Shown one piece after another: positions 46,309-54,705 of a stretch of 64,000 bases of DNA. Positions within the stretch are counted from its first letter, which is position 1; each line of letters starts with the position of its first letter. The position numbers were made by a program, and so were the translations under genes. A model generated the notes under the pieces. The model saw only the letters and a program-made list of their open reading frames with translations, had not been told where the DNA came from and did no database searches. The DNA comes from Oxalobacteraceae bacterium AB_14 (GTDB taxonomy: Bacteria > Pseudomonadota > Gammaproteobacteria > Burkholderiales > Burkholderiaceae_D), in the NCBI GenBank assembly GCA_000381565.1, contig KB906724.1, positions 1,150,350 through 1,214,349 on the forward strand, read 5' to 3'.

Positions 46309-46420
46309 CCATCTCGCGCCGGCCACCCCAGACCGCCTCCGCAGCGCAAAAACGCAGCGCCGTGTATGCTTGAGCCCAGCGGCCGCGGATCGCACGGCCG
46401 GATTTCTGGAGGGAGCGCAG

Positions 46421-47113
46421 TTGAAAACAATCGGACTGATAGGCGGCATGAGCTGGGAATCGACGGTGCCTTACTACCGTCAGGTCAACCAGACGGTCAA
46501 GCAGCACCTGGGTGGGCTGCATTCGGCCAAGGTGGTGCTGTACAGCGTGGACTTCCATGAAGTCGAGCGCCTGCAGCATGCCGGCGACTGGGATGCCGCC
46601 GGCGCCTTGCTGGCCGCCGCCGCACGTTCGCTGCGCGCCGCCGGCGCCGATTTCCTGGTGCTGTGTACCAACACCATGCACAAGGTCGCGCACGCCATCG
46701 AGGCCGCGGTGGACATTCCGCTGTTCCACATCGCCGACCCCACCGCCATTGAAATCAAGCACGCCGGCCACGCCAGGGTCGGCCTGCTCGGCACCCGCTT
46801 CACGATGGAGCAAGCCTTCTACAAGGACCGCCTGCGCGAGCGCCACGGCCTCGATGTGGTGGTGCCGGACCAGCACGACCGCGACATCGTCCACCGCATC
46901 ATCTACGAAGAGCTGTGCCTGGGCCGCATCGTCGACGCCTCGCGCGACGAGTACCGCCGCATCATCGCCGGCTTGGTGGCGCAGGGCGCGCAGGCTATCA
47001 TCCTGGGCTGCACCGAGATCTCGCTGCTGGTCGCGCAGGCCGACGCCGACGTGCCGCTGTTCGACACCACCGCCATCCACGCGCGCAAGGCCGCCGAGTG
47101 GGCGCTGGCTTAA
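46421..47113 (+). CDS. Aspartate/glutamate racemase family protein
   Basis: 230 residues from a TTG at 46421 with GGAGGGAG seven bases upstream; this equals the length of E. coli YgeA. It starts KTIGLIGGMSWEST, and the two catalytic cysteines are in LCTNTMH and LGCTEI. It racemises Asp, Glu or a related amino acid without cofactor. The longer frame from 46370 has no similarity. Confidence 0.92.
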   Translation: MKTIGLIGGMSWESTVPYYRQVNQTVKQHLGGLHSAKVVLYSVDFHEVERLQHAGDWDAAGALLAAAARSLRAAGADFLVLCTNTMHKVAHAIEAAVDIPLFHIADPTAIEIKHAGHARVGLLGTRFTMEQAFYKDRLRERHGLDVVVPDQHDRDIVHRIIYEELCLGRIVDASRDEYRRIIAGLVAQGAQAIILGCTEISLLVAQADADVPLFDTTAIHARKAAEWALA

Positions 47114-47128
47114 CTTTTGGAGAAAGAT

Positions 47129-47749
47129 ATGAAATTAATCGGCATGCTCGATTCCCCTTACGTCCGCCGCGTGGCGGTGACCCTGCAGTTGATGGGCGTG
47201 CGCTTCGAGCACCAGTCGTTGTCGGTGTTCAGCACCTTCGAGCAATTCCGCCAGCTCAATCCGGTGGTCAAGGCGCCGACCTTCATCGCCGACGACGGCA
47301 CCGTGCTGATGGACTCGACCTTGATCGTGCAGTACGCGGAAGCGCTGGCCATGCCTTCCAGCCGCCTGACGCCGTCGATGCCGACCGAGCTGCTGCGCTC
47401 GCTGCGCGTGCTGGGCCTGGCCTTGGCCGCCTGCGACAAGGGCGTGCAGCTGGTGTACGAGCGCATGGTGCGCCCGACCGTGCACCAGCCGTGGGCCGAG
47501 CGCGTGACGGTGCAGATGCTGGCGGCCTTCGATGCGCTGGAAGCCGAGCTGCGCGCGCAGCCGCTGTCGGTGGCGACGATCGACCATGCCGGCGTGATGA
47601 CGGCTGTGACCTGGCACTTCATGCAGCAGATGCTGCCGGAGGTGGTCGATGCGTCGCGCTATCGGCTGCAAGTTGAATTCTCGCGCCAGGCTGAAGCACT
47701 GCCTGCCTTCCAGGCTGCGCCGCATGGCGACAGCACTTATGTCGCCTGA
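47129..47749 (+). CDS. Glutathione S-transferase family protein
   Basis: 206 residues from the ATG at 47129, with GGAGAAA upstream. The thioredoxin-like N-terminal domain has MLDSPYVRRVAVTLQLMG and a glutathione-site VLMDSTLIVQY; the helical C-terminal domain is ~90-206. Substrate unknown. It starts 15 bp after the racemase. Confidence 0.9.
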   Translation: MKLIGMLDSPYVRRVAVTLQLMGVRFEHQSLSVFSTFEQFRQLNPVVKAPTFIADDGTVLMDSTLIVQYAEALAMPSSRLTPSMPTELLRSLRVLGLALAACDKGVQLVYERMVRPTVHQPWAERVTVQMLAAFDALEAELRAQPLSVATIDHAGVMTAVTWHFMQQMLPEVVDASRYRLQVEFSRQAEALPAFQAAPHGDSTYVA

Positions 47750-48284
47750 CGCCATGCCAGTCTCCAGCTACCTGAACACCAGCCCCGTCCTCGGCGAGGA
47801 CATCTATCTGCACGCCTCGGCGCAAGTGATCGGCGACGTGCGCATCGGTCGCGACAGCTCGGTCTGGTGCAACACCGTGCTGCGCGGCGACGTCAACCGC
47901 ATCGTCATCGGCGCCTGCAGCAACGTGCAGGATTTCGCCATGGGCCATGTGTCGCACAAGAACGCCGCCAAGCCGGACGGCTCGCCGCTGGTCATCGGCG
48001 ACTACGTCACCATCGGCCACTCGGTGCTGCTGCATGGCTGCACCATCGGCAACGAGTGCCTGATCGGCATGGGTTCCATCATCATGGACGACGTCGTCGT
48101 GCAGGACCGCGTGATGGTTGGCGCCGGCAGCCTGGTCGCGCCCGGCAAGGTGCTGGAGAGCGGCCATCTGTACGTTGGCCGCCCGGCGCTAAAGGTGAGG
48201 GCGCTCACCGAAGAAGAGATCGCCTACCTGAAGTACTCGGCGGAGCACTATGTGCGCGTGAAGAACAACTACCTGGCGGGCTGA
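47739..48284 (+). CDS. Gamma carbonic anhydrase family protein (YrdA-like)
   Basis: 181 residues from the ATG at 47739, which overlaps the GST stop by 11 bp; an ATG at 47754 is equally possible. It is a left-handed beta-helix with hexapeptide repeats (VIGDVRIGRDSSVWCNTVLR). The zinc-ligand histidines are in MGHVSHKN and IGHSVLLHGC. Members hydrate CO2 or have unclear roles. A second paralogue lies at 59748. The 3' end overlaps the convergent phasin-like gene by 16 bp. Confidence 0.88.
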   Translation: MSPDAMPVSSYLNTSPVLGEDIYLHASAQVIGDVRIGRDSSVWCNTVLRGDVNRIVIGACSNVQDFAMGHVSHKNAAKPDGSPLVIGDYVTIGHSVLLHGCTIGNECLIGMGSIIMDDVVVQDRVMVGAGSLVAPGKVLESGHLYVGRPALKVRALTEEEIAYLKYSAEHYVRVKNNYLAG

Positions 48285-48760
48285 TCCGGCTGCAGTTTCT
48301 GGCTCGCCCAGTAGCCGAAATCGACGTCGATGTTTTCCAGCAGCGCCACGAGATTCGTGGTCTGGCTGGTCAGCAGCTCGGCCGATTGCGAAATCAGGTT
48401 GCCCTGCTTTTCCACCAGCTTGGACATGGTGTTGGCCTGACGCAGCTGGCCGTAGTCGTCGACCAGGATCGCACAACCCTTGTGCCAGTCCTGGTTCTGG
48501 GTGTACAGGCGCTGCATGATGGCCGCCTGCAACTGCGTCCACTCGCTCCAGACGGCCGGGTCCCATAGCTTGGCCACCAGCGCCATGGTCATCGCGCCGT
48601 TGTTGACCAGGTGGGTGGCGTCTTTTTGCACCAGTCTCTGCGCGGTCATCGCGTGCGCCAGCGGCGCTAAGGTGTTGGTCGCCAGCGCCATGGTTTCGGC
48701 GACGACGCCTTCTTTTTTTTCAATGGCATTCGATCTGGCCGAAAGGGGAAATTTGCTCAT
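48269..48760 (-). CDS. Phasin-like granule-associated protein
   Basis: 163 residues, almost entirely helical, with no signal or membrane segment and an amphipathic pattern (VAETMALATNTLAPLAHAMT, LISQSAELLTSQTTNLVALL). This resembles phasins, which coat polyhydroxybutyrate granules, but sequence similarity by eye is modest. The call leans on context: it begins 18 bp after the stop of a PHB depolymerase gene on the same strand, with a GGAGAA ribosome site. Confidence 0.55.
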   Translation of the reverse strand: MSKFPLSARSNAIEKKEGVVAETMALATNTLAPLAHAMTAQRLVQKDATHLVNNGAMTMALVAKLWDPAVWSEWTQLQAAIMQRLYTQNQDWHKGCAILVDDYGQLRQANTMSKLVEKQGNLISQSAELLTSQTTNLVALLENIDVDFGYWASQKLQPDQPAR

Positions 48761-48778
48761 GATGTTCTCCGTGGTCGC

Positions 48779-49855
48779 TCAAGCGCAAAGGCGGTCAAGC
48801 ATGGCGTGGATCGCTCTGATCTGGACGGCATCGCGCGAATAGTAGGGTGAGTTTTCATCCTTGTTGCTGTAGCCCCACCAGTCCCAGCAGCCATCCGGAT
48901 TCTGGATCTGGCCGTTGTCCGTGCCTTCGGCCTGCGGGTAGAGCACGATGATGTCGTTGCTTTCGGCGATGTGGTTGTAGCCGGTGGTCGTGATGTAGCG
49001 GTTGCCGTACGGCGGCTGGTTGGCGGTGTCGGCGCGGCCGTTGACATAGTCGGTGTAGTTGTAGCCTTGCTTGCAGCCGTGCAGGGCAATGTGCACGCGC
49101 GGCTCCTTCACGCTGCCGGCCAGCACCCTGGATGGAATATAGGCATAGCCGAATTGGCTCATGCTGGCCCATGGCGCATCGTCGCCGAGAAATTCCCGCT
49201 GGTCGAAACACAGCAACTTGCCGTTGAGCTGCTCGGCGGGAGCCTTCAGGTCGCCGTAAATATGGCGCAGGATGTCGTGCGATTGCATGAAGCCGCCGTT
49301 GTTGATGTAGGGCGGCTGGTTGAGCTCCAGCTCCGAATCCTCCGGGTTGTCGGTGATGATGCTGTGGCCGGCGGGCACGTCGTCGCGGTAGCTGATATTT
49401 TGCTGCGGTACGCCCAGCATTTCGTAGAACTGCCGGGTTCTTTCGACGACGTCGGAATACACCACGTCGTCCTCGCTGCCGGTGAAGATGTAGAGCCGGT
49501 CGTCGGCGAGATTGGCGATGTCGTCGATCAGCCCCGCCTCGGCCGTGTCCTTGGCCATGGCGACCAGGCGGCGCGCATCCGGGCCGGTTTGCGGGGTCAG
49601 CGGATTCATGCAGATGTACAGCGAGTTCTCGATGCGGGAATCTTCCGGCGTCACCAGCCCGCTGGGCTGGTAGGTCTCGGCGCAGCGGAACGGCCCGCCG
49701 GCGATGATGCCCGCGCCGGCAAAGCTGGCCGAACGCGCCAGATGCAACTGCACCGTCATGAAGGCTCCGGACGACAGGCCGGAGATGGAGTTATTCTGTT
49801 TCGACGCCTTGTACGATCCGAGTTGAACAATTTTCCCGTTTGCATTTGCAACCAT
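48779..49855 (-). CDS. PHB depolymerase, intracellular PhaZd-like
   Basis: 358 residues from the ATG at 49855, with AGGAGGT upstream. The lipase box GLSSGAF has Ser29, very near the N-terminus. It has HIALHGCKQGYNY for the oxyanion part and NPDGCWDWWGY late, all typical of the catalytic domain of extracellular PHB depolymerases. There is no signal peptide, no linker and no substrate-binding domain. Length and layout resemble the intracellular PhaZd enzymes described from Ralstonia (recalled family knowledge). It is the first gene of an operon with a phasin-like protein. Confidence 0.82.
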   Translation of the reverse strand: MVANANGKIVQLGSYKASKQNNSISGLSSGAFMTVQLHLARSASFAGAGIIAGGPFRCAETYQPSGLVTPEDSRIENSLYICMNPLTPQTGPDARRLVAMAKDTAEAGLIDDIANLADDRLYIFTGSEDDVVYSDVVERTRQFYEMLGVPQQNISYRDDVPAGHSIITDNPEDSELELNQPPYINNGGFMQSHDILRHIYGDLKAPAEQLNGKLLCFDQREFLGDDAPWASMSQFGYAYIPSRVLAGSVKEPRVHIALHGCKQGYNYTDYVNGRADTANQPPYGNRYITTTGYNHIAESNDIIVLYPQAEGTDNGQIQNPDGCWDWWGYSNKDENSPYYSRDAVQIRAIHAMLDRLCA

Positions 49856-50002
49856 CGTGAACCTCCTGGTGGGGTTGAGTCTTCGCGTAGAAGCGGTATT
49901 CTGCGGGCGCCTCAGGGAAGGTTGTTGAGCCTTATCAAGATACCCGAAGAATCGATAGATGCAAGAAGAATAATTTTCAACTTTTACCAAGCAATCCTAG
50001 CT

Positions 50003-50023
50003 TGTAAATGAGAATCATTATTG
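50003..50023 (+). promoter_or_regulatory. Fur box upstream of the TonB receptor
   Basis: AAATGAGAATCATTATT (50006-50022) matches most of the Fur consensus GATAATGATAATCATTATC. It lies 70 bp before the receptor start, indicating repression when iron is plentiful. Confidence 0.78.
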
Positions 50024-50092
50024 TTAAGATGTGCTTTTGCCAGCAATCGCCCCAGGTCCGAGAGCCAGCCGTCACCCCACTCTTGGAACCCT

Positions 50093-52426
50093 ATGGCCGC
50101 TATCACTTCGGGCGCCCGGCATACAGCCGCGCCTTCGACCCTTCACGCCGTCACGCCGGCGCTGCAATCCGCTTTGCTGACCCTGCTGGGCGCCGCGCTG
50201 CTGCCCGCCCATGCCGCCGATAACGCTGACGCGCCCGCCGCCGCCACGCTCGGCGAAATCCTGGTCCAAGCCAGGCGCGACGACAGCGGCAACACCCGCC
50301 GCGGCGCTACCATCGTCATCGGCGCCGAGCAGATCGGCCGCAACAACGCCATCGACATGGCCCATATCGCCCGCTATGCGCCGCTGATCAGCGTGCCCGC
50401 CGCCGCCAGCGGTTCCGGCAATATCTGGGATGGCGCCGGCAATACCGGCTTCAATATTCGCGGCGTCGAGGGCAACCGCGTCAGCCTGGAACTGGACGGC
50501 GTCGCGCTGCCCGACGCCGCGCCCAAGCCGGATGGCGCCAGCACCAACGCCTTCGGCATCGGCCGCGACTACTTCGATCCCGAGACCTTCCGCGAAGTAC
50601 GCATCGGTTCCGGCAGCAGCCCGGCCGGCGCCGGCACGCCCGGCATCGGCGGCTCGGTCTCGTTCATCACCAAGGCGCCGGAAGACTACCTAAGCACGCG
50701 CAAGCTCTACGCCGACTACAAGTTTGGCTACAGCTCCGACCACGCGCAGCGCATGCACGCGGTGACCGCCGCCGCCAAGCTCGGCGACAAGCTGCAAGGG
50801 CTGATCGTCGGCGTCCAGCGCGAAGGCGAGCAAGGCAGGAGCAAAGGCGGCACGCCGCAAAACCCGGACGAGTGGAGCGCCGGCGCCGTGCTGGCCAAGC
50901 TGAACTGGAAGCTGGCGCGCGACCAGCAACTCAACTTCACCGTCGACAACTACAAGGCCCGGCACGACCGGCTCTTCGCCAACAAGCTGGGCGCCTCCTA
51001 CCCGGAAGGCGCGGCCCAGGATTCGCGCACCGAGCGCACCCGCTACGGCATCGAGCATCGCTACACGCCGGGTTCCGGCCTGCTGTTCGACACGCTCGAG
51101 ACCCGCGCCTACACACAGAACTCGTCGGTGGCGGACCTGACCCGCGCCAGCTACCTGAGCGGCGGCCAACCCTATCTGCGCAACATCTCGACCGGCTTCT
51201 ACAACAACAGCAAGGGCCTGGCGCTGGACGCCACCAGGCAGCTCGATCCGTCGAGCATGCTCAGCTACGGCATCGGCTACGAGCAGCAGCAGTCGCGCCG
51301 TCCGTGGCAGGAAGACCGCACCGTCATCAAGACCGGCGCGCACCAGGTCACGCTGAAGAACCGCATGGCCGACATGGACAGCGACAAGCTGGCCGCCTAT
51401 GTGCGCGGCGAGTTCGGCTTCACGCTGCTGGGCCGGCAAGCCACGTTGACGACCGGCCTGCGCGGCGAACAGCGCAAGCTGACGCCGAACAAGCTGGCGG
51501 CCTACCTGATCGCCGTGCCGGGCGCGGCCAGGGAAGTCAAGCAGGACACCGATTCCTTCTTCACGCCCAGCCTGAACCTGTCGGTCGAGGTGGCGCCGGG
51601 CTTCAGCGCCTACGGACAGTACAGCCGCGGCACCCGCCTGCCGACTGCGGCCGAACGCACCGGCACCTACGATTCGTTCAGCTACACCGGCGCCGGCAAT
51701 GGCTACGCGGTGCTGGGCAATCCGAACCTGAAAAAGGAAACCAGCAACGCCTTCGAACTGGGCCTGAAAGGTGGGCCGAGCAGCGGCGTGGAGCTGAGCG
51801 CCTCGGTGTTCTACACCCGCTACAACAACCTGATCGAATACGCCGCGCAAGCGCCCGATCCGGTCAATTATCCGACCGTCACCTTCGGCCTGTTCCGTCC
51901 TGAAAACGTCGGCAAGGCCAGCACCTGGGGCGGCGAGCTGAGCAGCCGTTTCGTGCTGGGCCAGTGGATCGAGCGGATGAAGGGCTACAGCGTGGCGCTG
52001 GCCGGCGGCGTGTCGCGCGGCACGGCTGAGAACCGCCTGACCGGCAAGCAGGGCGAGCTGTCGTCGATCCAGCCGTACAAGGCCAACGCCACCTTTGCCT
52101 ACGACGATCCGGCGCTGCGCGGCGGCGCGGCCTTCGTGCTCAGCACCGTGCGCGGCAAGCAAGCGGGCGACGACATCATCGCCGACGCCGCCGTCGCGCG
52201 CTTCGCCGTGCCCGGCTCGACGGTGTTGGATTTCACCGCCTACTGGAATCTCGGCAAGCACGCCGTCCTCAACGCCGGCGTCCACAACCTCGGCGACAAG
52301 AAGTACTGGGACTACGCGTCGGCGCGCAGCCTGCCGGCCGCCACCAGCGCCGTCACGCTGGCCGATATCGAGCGCAACGTCCGTCCGGGCCGCAACTACG
52401 CGGTCAACCTCAAAGTGATCTACTAA
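50093..52426 (+). CDS. TonB-dependent heme/hemoglobin-type receptor
   Basis: 777 residues from the ATG at 50093. A signal peptide ends at LLPAHAA; the TonB box/plug start is TLGEILVQARRDD, and the plug has NIRGVEGNRVSLELDGV, the pattern of heme/hemoglobin receptors. The barrel ends in NYAVNLKVIY. An upstream Fur box and a downstream HemS-like gene 9 bp away support heme uptake. The exact ligand is inference. Confidence 0.9.
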   Translation: MAAITSGARHTAAPSTLHAVTPALQSALLTLLGAALLPAHAADNADAPAAATLGEILVQARRDDSGNTRRGATIVIGAEQIGRNNAIDMAHIARYAPLISVPAAASGSGNIWDGAGNTGFNIRGVEGNRVSLELDGVALPDAAPKPDGASTNAFGIGRDYFDPETFREVRIGSGSSPAGAGTPGIGGSVSFITKAPEDYLSTRKLYADYKFGYSSDHAQRMHAVTAAAKLGDKLQGLIVGVQREGEQGRSKGGTPQNPDEWSAGAVLAKLNWKLARDQQLNFTVDNYKARHDRLFANKLGASYPEGAAQDSRTERTRYGIEHRYTPGSGLLFDTLETRAYTQNSSVADLTRASYLSGGQPYLRNISTGFYNNSKGLALDATRQLDPSSMLSYGIGYEQQQSRRPWQEDRTVIKTGAHQVTLKNRMADMDSDKLAAYVRGEFGFTLLGRQATLTTGLRGEQRKLTPNKLAAYLIAVPGAAREVKQDTDSFFTPSLNLSVEVAPGFSAYGQYSRGTRLPTAAERTGTYDSFSYTGAGNGYAVLGNPNLKKETSNAFELGLKGGPSSGVELSASVFYTRYNNLIEYAAQAPDPVNYPTVTFGLFRPENVGKASTWGGELSSRFVLGQWIERMKGYSVALAGGVSRGTAENRLTGKQGELSSIQPYKANATFAYDDPALRGGAAFVLSTVRGKQAGDDIIADAAVARFAVPGSTVLDFTAYWNLGKHAVLNAGVHNLGDKKYWDYASARSLPAATSAVTLADIERNVRPGRNYAVNLKVIY

Positions 52427-52435
52427 GGAGTCCAC

Positions 52436-53617
52436 ATGAAAGCTCATCACCGTTTTGCGCTGGCGCTGGCCGGCGCCTTGCTGCTCGCTAATTTGCCGGC
52501 CCACGCCGCCAGCCTGGCCGAGCGCTACGACGCGCTGCGCGCCGAGCAACCGAAACTGCAATTGCGCGACGCCGCCAGGACGCTCGACGTGTCCGAAGCC
52601 GATCTGCTGGCGGTTGGCATCGGCAAGACCGTCACCCGCTTGCGGGAAGGCGAGAACGTGCCGCGCGAAATCATGCGCCGTGCGCTGGACCTGGGCGCCG
52701 TGACGGCGCTGACGCGCAACGACAATGGCGTGCTGGAACGCACCGGCGTCGCCAGCCGCCTCAAGCCGCAGGAGGAAATTGCCGGCCTCGACGCCGACAA
52801 GGAGAAGGAGCGCGAAGCCCGCCTGCGCAACATCGCCGGCGGCTATCTGGGCGGCGAGATCGACCTGCGCTTCACCTTCAAGAACTGGAAGTACGCGTTC
52901 GCCGTGGTCCAGCCGGGCAAGGATGGCGTGCTCGCGCGCAGCCTGCAATTTTTCGACACGCATGGCAACGCCGCGCACAAGATCTACGTGAAGAACGAAG
53001 CCGGCGTGCCGGTGTTCGAGCGGCTGGTGGCCGAGTTCCGCAACCCGGTGCAGAGCGCCGAACTGAGGGTGGCGCCCGCGCCGGCCAAGGCGGCCGAGAA
53101 GCCGGACAGCGCGGTCGACGTCAAGGAATTCCAGATGGCGTGGAACGAACTGAGCGACGTGCACCAGTTCAACCGCCTGCTGAGCGAGTTCGGCGTCTCG
53201 CGCGAGCAGGCGATGCGGCTGGCGCCAACCAGTGCGGTGCGGCGCATCGCGCCGCTGGCGGTGCGCCAGCTGCTGGAAGAATCGGCCAGGCAGAAACTGG
53301 ACATCATGGCCTTCCTCGGCAATGAATCGACGATCCAGATCTACAGCGGCAAGGTCAACAAGGTGCAGGAAGCGGGCGGCTGGCTCAACGTGCTCGACCC
53401 GGAATTCAATCTGCACCTGCGCGAAAACGCCTTCAACAGCGGCTACGTAATCAAGCGCGCCGGCGTGACGTCGGTGGAGTTCTTCGACCGGAACGGCGAG
53501 CTGGTGGTGAGCTTCTTCGGCGTGCGCGAGCGCAACAAGCCGCAGCCGCAAAGCTGGGTCGACATGACGGCCGCGCTGCCCAAGCCTGACAACGCCGCGC
53601 GCCAGGCCAGTCGATAA
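52436..53617 (+). CDS. HemS/HmuS-like hemin-degrading factor with a signal peptide
   Basis: 393 residues. Two HemS repeats are visible: LRAEQPKLQLRDAARTLDVS to ~190, and a second from ~225 with ELSDVHQFNRLLSEFGVSRE (the His is the likely heme ligand) to VEFFDRNGELVVSFFG. HemS proteins carry or break down heme in the cytoplasm. Here the first 24 residues (MKAHHRFALALAGALLLANL plus PAHA) form a clear signal peptide, so export to the periplasm is predicted. The ribosome site AAGGAG before this ATG confirms the start. It belongs to the Fur-box-preceded receptor operon. Confidence 0.88.
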   Translation: MKAHHRFALALAGALLLANLPAHAASLAERYDALRAEQPKLQLRDAARTLDVSEADLLAVGIGKTVTRLREGENVPREIMRRALDLGAVTALTRNDNGVLERTGVASRLKPQEEIAGLDADKEKEREARLRNIAGGYLGGEIDLRFTFKNWKYAFAVVQPGKDGVLARSLQFFDTHGNAAHKIYVKNEAGVPVFERLVAEFRNPVQSAELRVAPAPAKAAEKPDSAVDVKEFQMAWNELSDVHQFNRLLSEFGVSREQAMRLAPTSAVRRIAPLAVRQLLEESARQKLDIMAFLGNESTIQIYSGKVNKVQEAGGWLNVLDPEFNLHLRENAFNSGYVIKRAGVTSVEFFDRNGELVVSFFGVRERNKPQPQSWVDMTAALPKPDNAARQASR

Positions 53618-53674
53618 TTGCTTTATTATCAATGTTTCGTTATGCTGGGTCGCCATCGAAACCAGGAGAATTTC

Positions 53675-54220
53675 ATGTGGACTCATGTATCAAGCATAGA
53701 AACCAGCGCCACGCCGGCGCAGGTCTGGGCCTTGTTCTCGGACGTCGCCGGCCGGACGCGCGTCAGCTACAGCACCGAGATCGGCGGACCGCAGGAGGCC
53801 GAGCCCGGGCCGGTGGTGGTGGGCGATTTCCCCGAAGTATTGAGCGCATTGAAGCGCCACCTTGAAATCCCCGCGGCCGAGGAACGCCTGCGGCTGGCCA
53901 TGCTGGCCTCGGACGTGCAAGAGCTGGACCAGATCCTGGCCGACGACCTGCTGTTCACCAACCACATGGGGCAGATCGTCAGCAAGCCGCACGACCTGGA
54001 GCTGCACCGCTCCGGCACGCTGCGCTTCCGCAGCGTTGAAACGGTCGAGCTGCAAGTGCTGGGCAACGCGGCGCTGCCGATGACCTCGATCTGCGTCAAG
54101 CTCGACGGCTCATACGGCGGACAGGACTTCGAGACCCTGCTGCGCTTCACCCGCATCTGGCGGCTGGCGGACAACGGCCAGTGGCAGCTGGTGGTGGTGC
54201 ACAGCGGCGCGGTGGTGTAG
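53675..54220 (+). pseudogene. Deletion-fused ORF: SRPBCC head and tail joined to an NTF2-like (DUF4440) domain
   Basis: The 181-residue frame keeps a strong AGGAGAA ribosome site. Residues 1-26 (MWTHVSSIETSATPAQVWAL...) are the start of an SRPBCC protein and ~27-65 (RTRVSYSTEIGGP, VVVGDFPEVLSALK) are its C-terminal end; the middle ~80 residues are missing. From ~68 a complete NTF2/DUF4440-like domain follows (RLRLAMLASDVQELDQILAD to VVHSGAVV). The frame is open, so a chimeric protein could still be made. Confidence 0.6.
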
Positions 54221-54222
54221 CA

Positions 54223-54432
54223 GGCGTTTTCTACGCGCTGCCGGGCCGGATGCTGGTCGGCTTCCTGTCGAACCCGCGCGACATAGGCGGCGCCACCGGC
54301 ATGGCGGTGTACAACAACAAGGGCGACGTGGTGGCCAGCCATCCCAACCCGACCGGCAAGACCGGCGAGGTGCAGGGCGACGGCTATGGCTATGACTTGG
54401 CGATCAACCCCGCCCGCAACGCCATGCTCACG
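54223..54432 (+). pseudogene. Remnant of a selenium-binding protein 56/methanethiol oxidase (mtoX-like) gene
   Basis: About 70 codons reading LVGFLSNPRDIGGATGMAVY, then NNKGDVV and GDGYGYDLAINPARNAMLT, a clear match to the middle of SBP56/methanethiol oxidase proteins. Start, N-terminus and the C-terminal two thirds are absent. It follows the stop of the chimeric ORF directly and is joined to the SCO remnant at the point where family proteins continue MLTSSFTG. Confidence 0.65.
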
Positions 54433-54698
54433 GCCGACGGCAAGGGCCCGTGGGTCAAGCCCCGCATTTCCTGACCTCGCGCTCGGTGGGGCAGCTGCAA
54501 CCCATCCTCGACGCGCTGGGGCGGAGCACCTCGGTCCAGCTCGACAACCAGGGCAAGCCCACACGGCTGTACTACCACCAGCCCAAGCTGTTCCTGCTCG
54601 ACCGACAGGGGCGGGTGCGCGAGATCTACAGCCCGGCCTTCCTGCAGCCCGAGCTGATCTACCGCGACATCCAGACCCTGCTGCTGGAAAACCAGTAG
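54433..54698 (+). pseudogene. Remnant of a SCO1/SenC copper-chaperone gene
   Basis: The frame ending at 54698 reads PHFLTSRSVGQLQPILDALG, then KLFLLDRQGRVREIYSPAFL and LIYRDIQTLLLENQ, the C-terminal part of SCO family proteins. The CxxxC copper site and N-terminus are missing. Near 54450-54475 the frame must shift to join with the mtoX remnant. SCO genes often neighbour mtoX, so this is the scar of that operon. Confidence 0.65.
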
Positions 54699-54705
54699 TG
54701 CCGGG

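Noticed and set aside
50690..53686. A 998-codon minus-strand frame over the heme receptor and HemS-like genes.
   Set aside because: It spans two well-supported genes antisense and shows no family similarity.
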